A program made the translations under genes and the position numbers. From Bifidobacteriaceae bacterium (GTDB lineage: Bacteria; Actinomycetota; Actinomycetes; Actinomycetales; WQXJ01), in contig JAITIG010000081.1 in NCBI GenBank assembly GCA_031279575.1, forward strand, positions 1 to 14,996: DNA of 14,996 nt, read 5' to 3'. The stretch's first letter is position 1; each line of letters begins with the position of its first letter. This document shows, piece by piece, positions 14,403 to 14,996 of this stretch. The notes under the pieces are model-generated. The model had not been told where the DNA came from, did not search any database, and saw only the letters and a list, made by a program, of their open reading frames with translations.

Positions 14403-14996
14403 ATGCGCACGCTGGTGACCTCGGACGCCACCATGGGCGAAGCGCTGGCCTGCGCCCTCGCCTTCGACCGGGTGTGCGCGGCGGGCGAGTTGGAGCGCGC
14501 CGCGCGGGACAACCTCGACGCGGTCACTATCAGCGCGCTGGCGCCGATCGCCTGGGCCGCCAACCAGGCCGCCGCCTGGGACTTGCGCTCCATCCGGCGC
14601 CTGCAGGAGGTCTTGGCGACCTGCCGCATCTCGCAGGTCACAGTGATCTCGACCTGCGCCGTCTACCCGGCGGCGGACGGCGCCGACGAGTCCTGGCCCA
14701 TCGACCCGGGCGGCCTGGCGCCCTACCCGCGCCACCGCTACGACTTGGAGCGCTGGTGCGTTGAGCGCTGGGACACCACCATTGTGCGGCTGCCGCGGCT
14801 GTATGGCGGCCCGCACCGCTGCGCCATCCGCAACCCGGCCCGCGACTTGGCCCGCTTGGCCGCCCTCCACCCCGCCTCCACCAAGCAGCACTATGACCTG
14901 GCGCGCCTGGGGGGCGATTTGGCGCGGGTCGCCCGGCTCGGGTTGCGCCTGGTCAACTTGGTGCCGCCGCCGCTGGAGGGCTGGCGCGTCTTGATC
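14403..14996 (+). CDS. Extended-SDR (NAD-dependent epimerase/dehydratase-like) protein, 3' end outside window
   Basis: The frame is open to the window edge; 198 residues are visible. Recognisable SDR features are a strand plus Ser-Thr (VISTCAVYP, 81-89), a tyrosine motif PYPRHRYDLERW (107-118), IVRLPRLYG (127-135) and, near the edge, LRLVNLVPPPLEGW. It resembles the polysaccharide-cluster SDR group with a YGKHR motif and IVRLPALFG. Two catalytic signatures are off: the Tyr-x-x-x-Lys pair reads Y108-P-R-H-R112, and the N-terminal Gly-rich loop reads TSDATMGEA, with only one of the usual three glycines, so cofactor binding is doubtful. The start is the first ATG after a G-rich leader. Its substrate is unknown; position suggests that a surface-glycan gene cluster continues rightwards. 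Confidence 0.7.
   Translation, partial: MRTLVTSDATMGEALACALAFDRVCAAGELERAARDNLDAVTISALAPIAWAANQAAAWDLRSIRRLQEVLATCRISQVTVISTCAVYPAADGADESWPIDPGGLAPYPRHRYDLERWCVERWDTTIVRLPRLYGGPHRCAIRNPARDLARLAALHPASTKQHYDLARLGGDLARVARLGLRLVNLVPPPLEGWRVLI

Overview
The window is a dense, very GC-rich chromosomal segment of an actinobacterium. The main evidence is an IclR-type regulator of the NdgR/LtbR type divergent from leuCD, and a house-keeping order of leuC-leuD-murA-plsC-gpsA, ddl-thiL and rpmB. GTG starts, 0-4 nt gene junctions and apparent leaderless starts fit this. I cannot place it below phylum/class level. No tRNA, rRNA, CRISPR array, transposase or prophage gene was seen, and no gene-free stretch exceeds 300 bases.

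Layout. Bases 1-849 (+) hold the C-terminal part of an AAA-ATPase/DUF4143 protein, followed by rpmB (ribosomal protein L28, zinc-ribbon form). After a 214-bp convergent gap come thiL and ddl on the minus strand, overlapping by 4 nt. A Cys/Met-metabolism PLP enzyme (+) is divergent from ddl across a 44-bp gap and ends 3 bp from the convergent gpsA. The minus-strand block gpsA, plsC, murA, leuD, leuC (4985-10269) covers glycerol-3-phosphate supply, phosphatidate synthesis, the first committed step of peptidoglycan synthesis, and leucine synthesis. The ndgR/ltbR-type regulator (10459-11199, +) is divergent from leuC.

From 11222 to the right edge the content changes to cell-surface glycan genes, all on the plus strand. 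They are a membrane- or lipid-anchored D-glucuronyl C5-epimerase family protein, a five-TM membrane enzyme of the LtaS/sulfatase (alkaline phosphatase) superfamily, and a truncated extended-SDR protein of a type I associate with polysaccharide clusters. This is the least ordinary part of the window: it suggests a surface polymer containing uronic acid that is epimerised and then decorated outside the membrane. That is inference from family and position.

Regulation. Several genes have a TANNNT hexamer only 6-8 nt before the start codon and no convincing Shine-Dalgarno sequence, the signature of leaderless transcripts. Two in-frame tandem repeats stand out: a 27-nt repeat coding a Gly-rich N-terminal extension of ThiL, and nine copies of a 9-nt GGAGCAG-type repeat over the 5' end of the LtaS/sulfatase-like gene.
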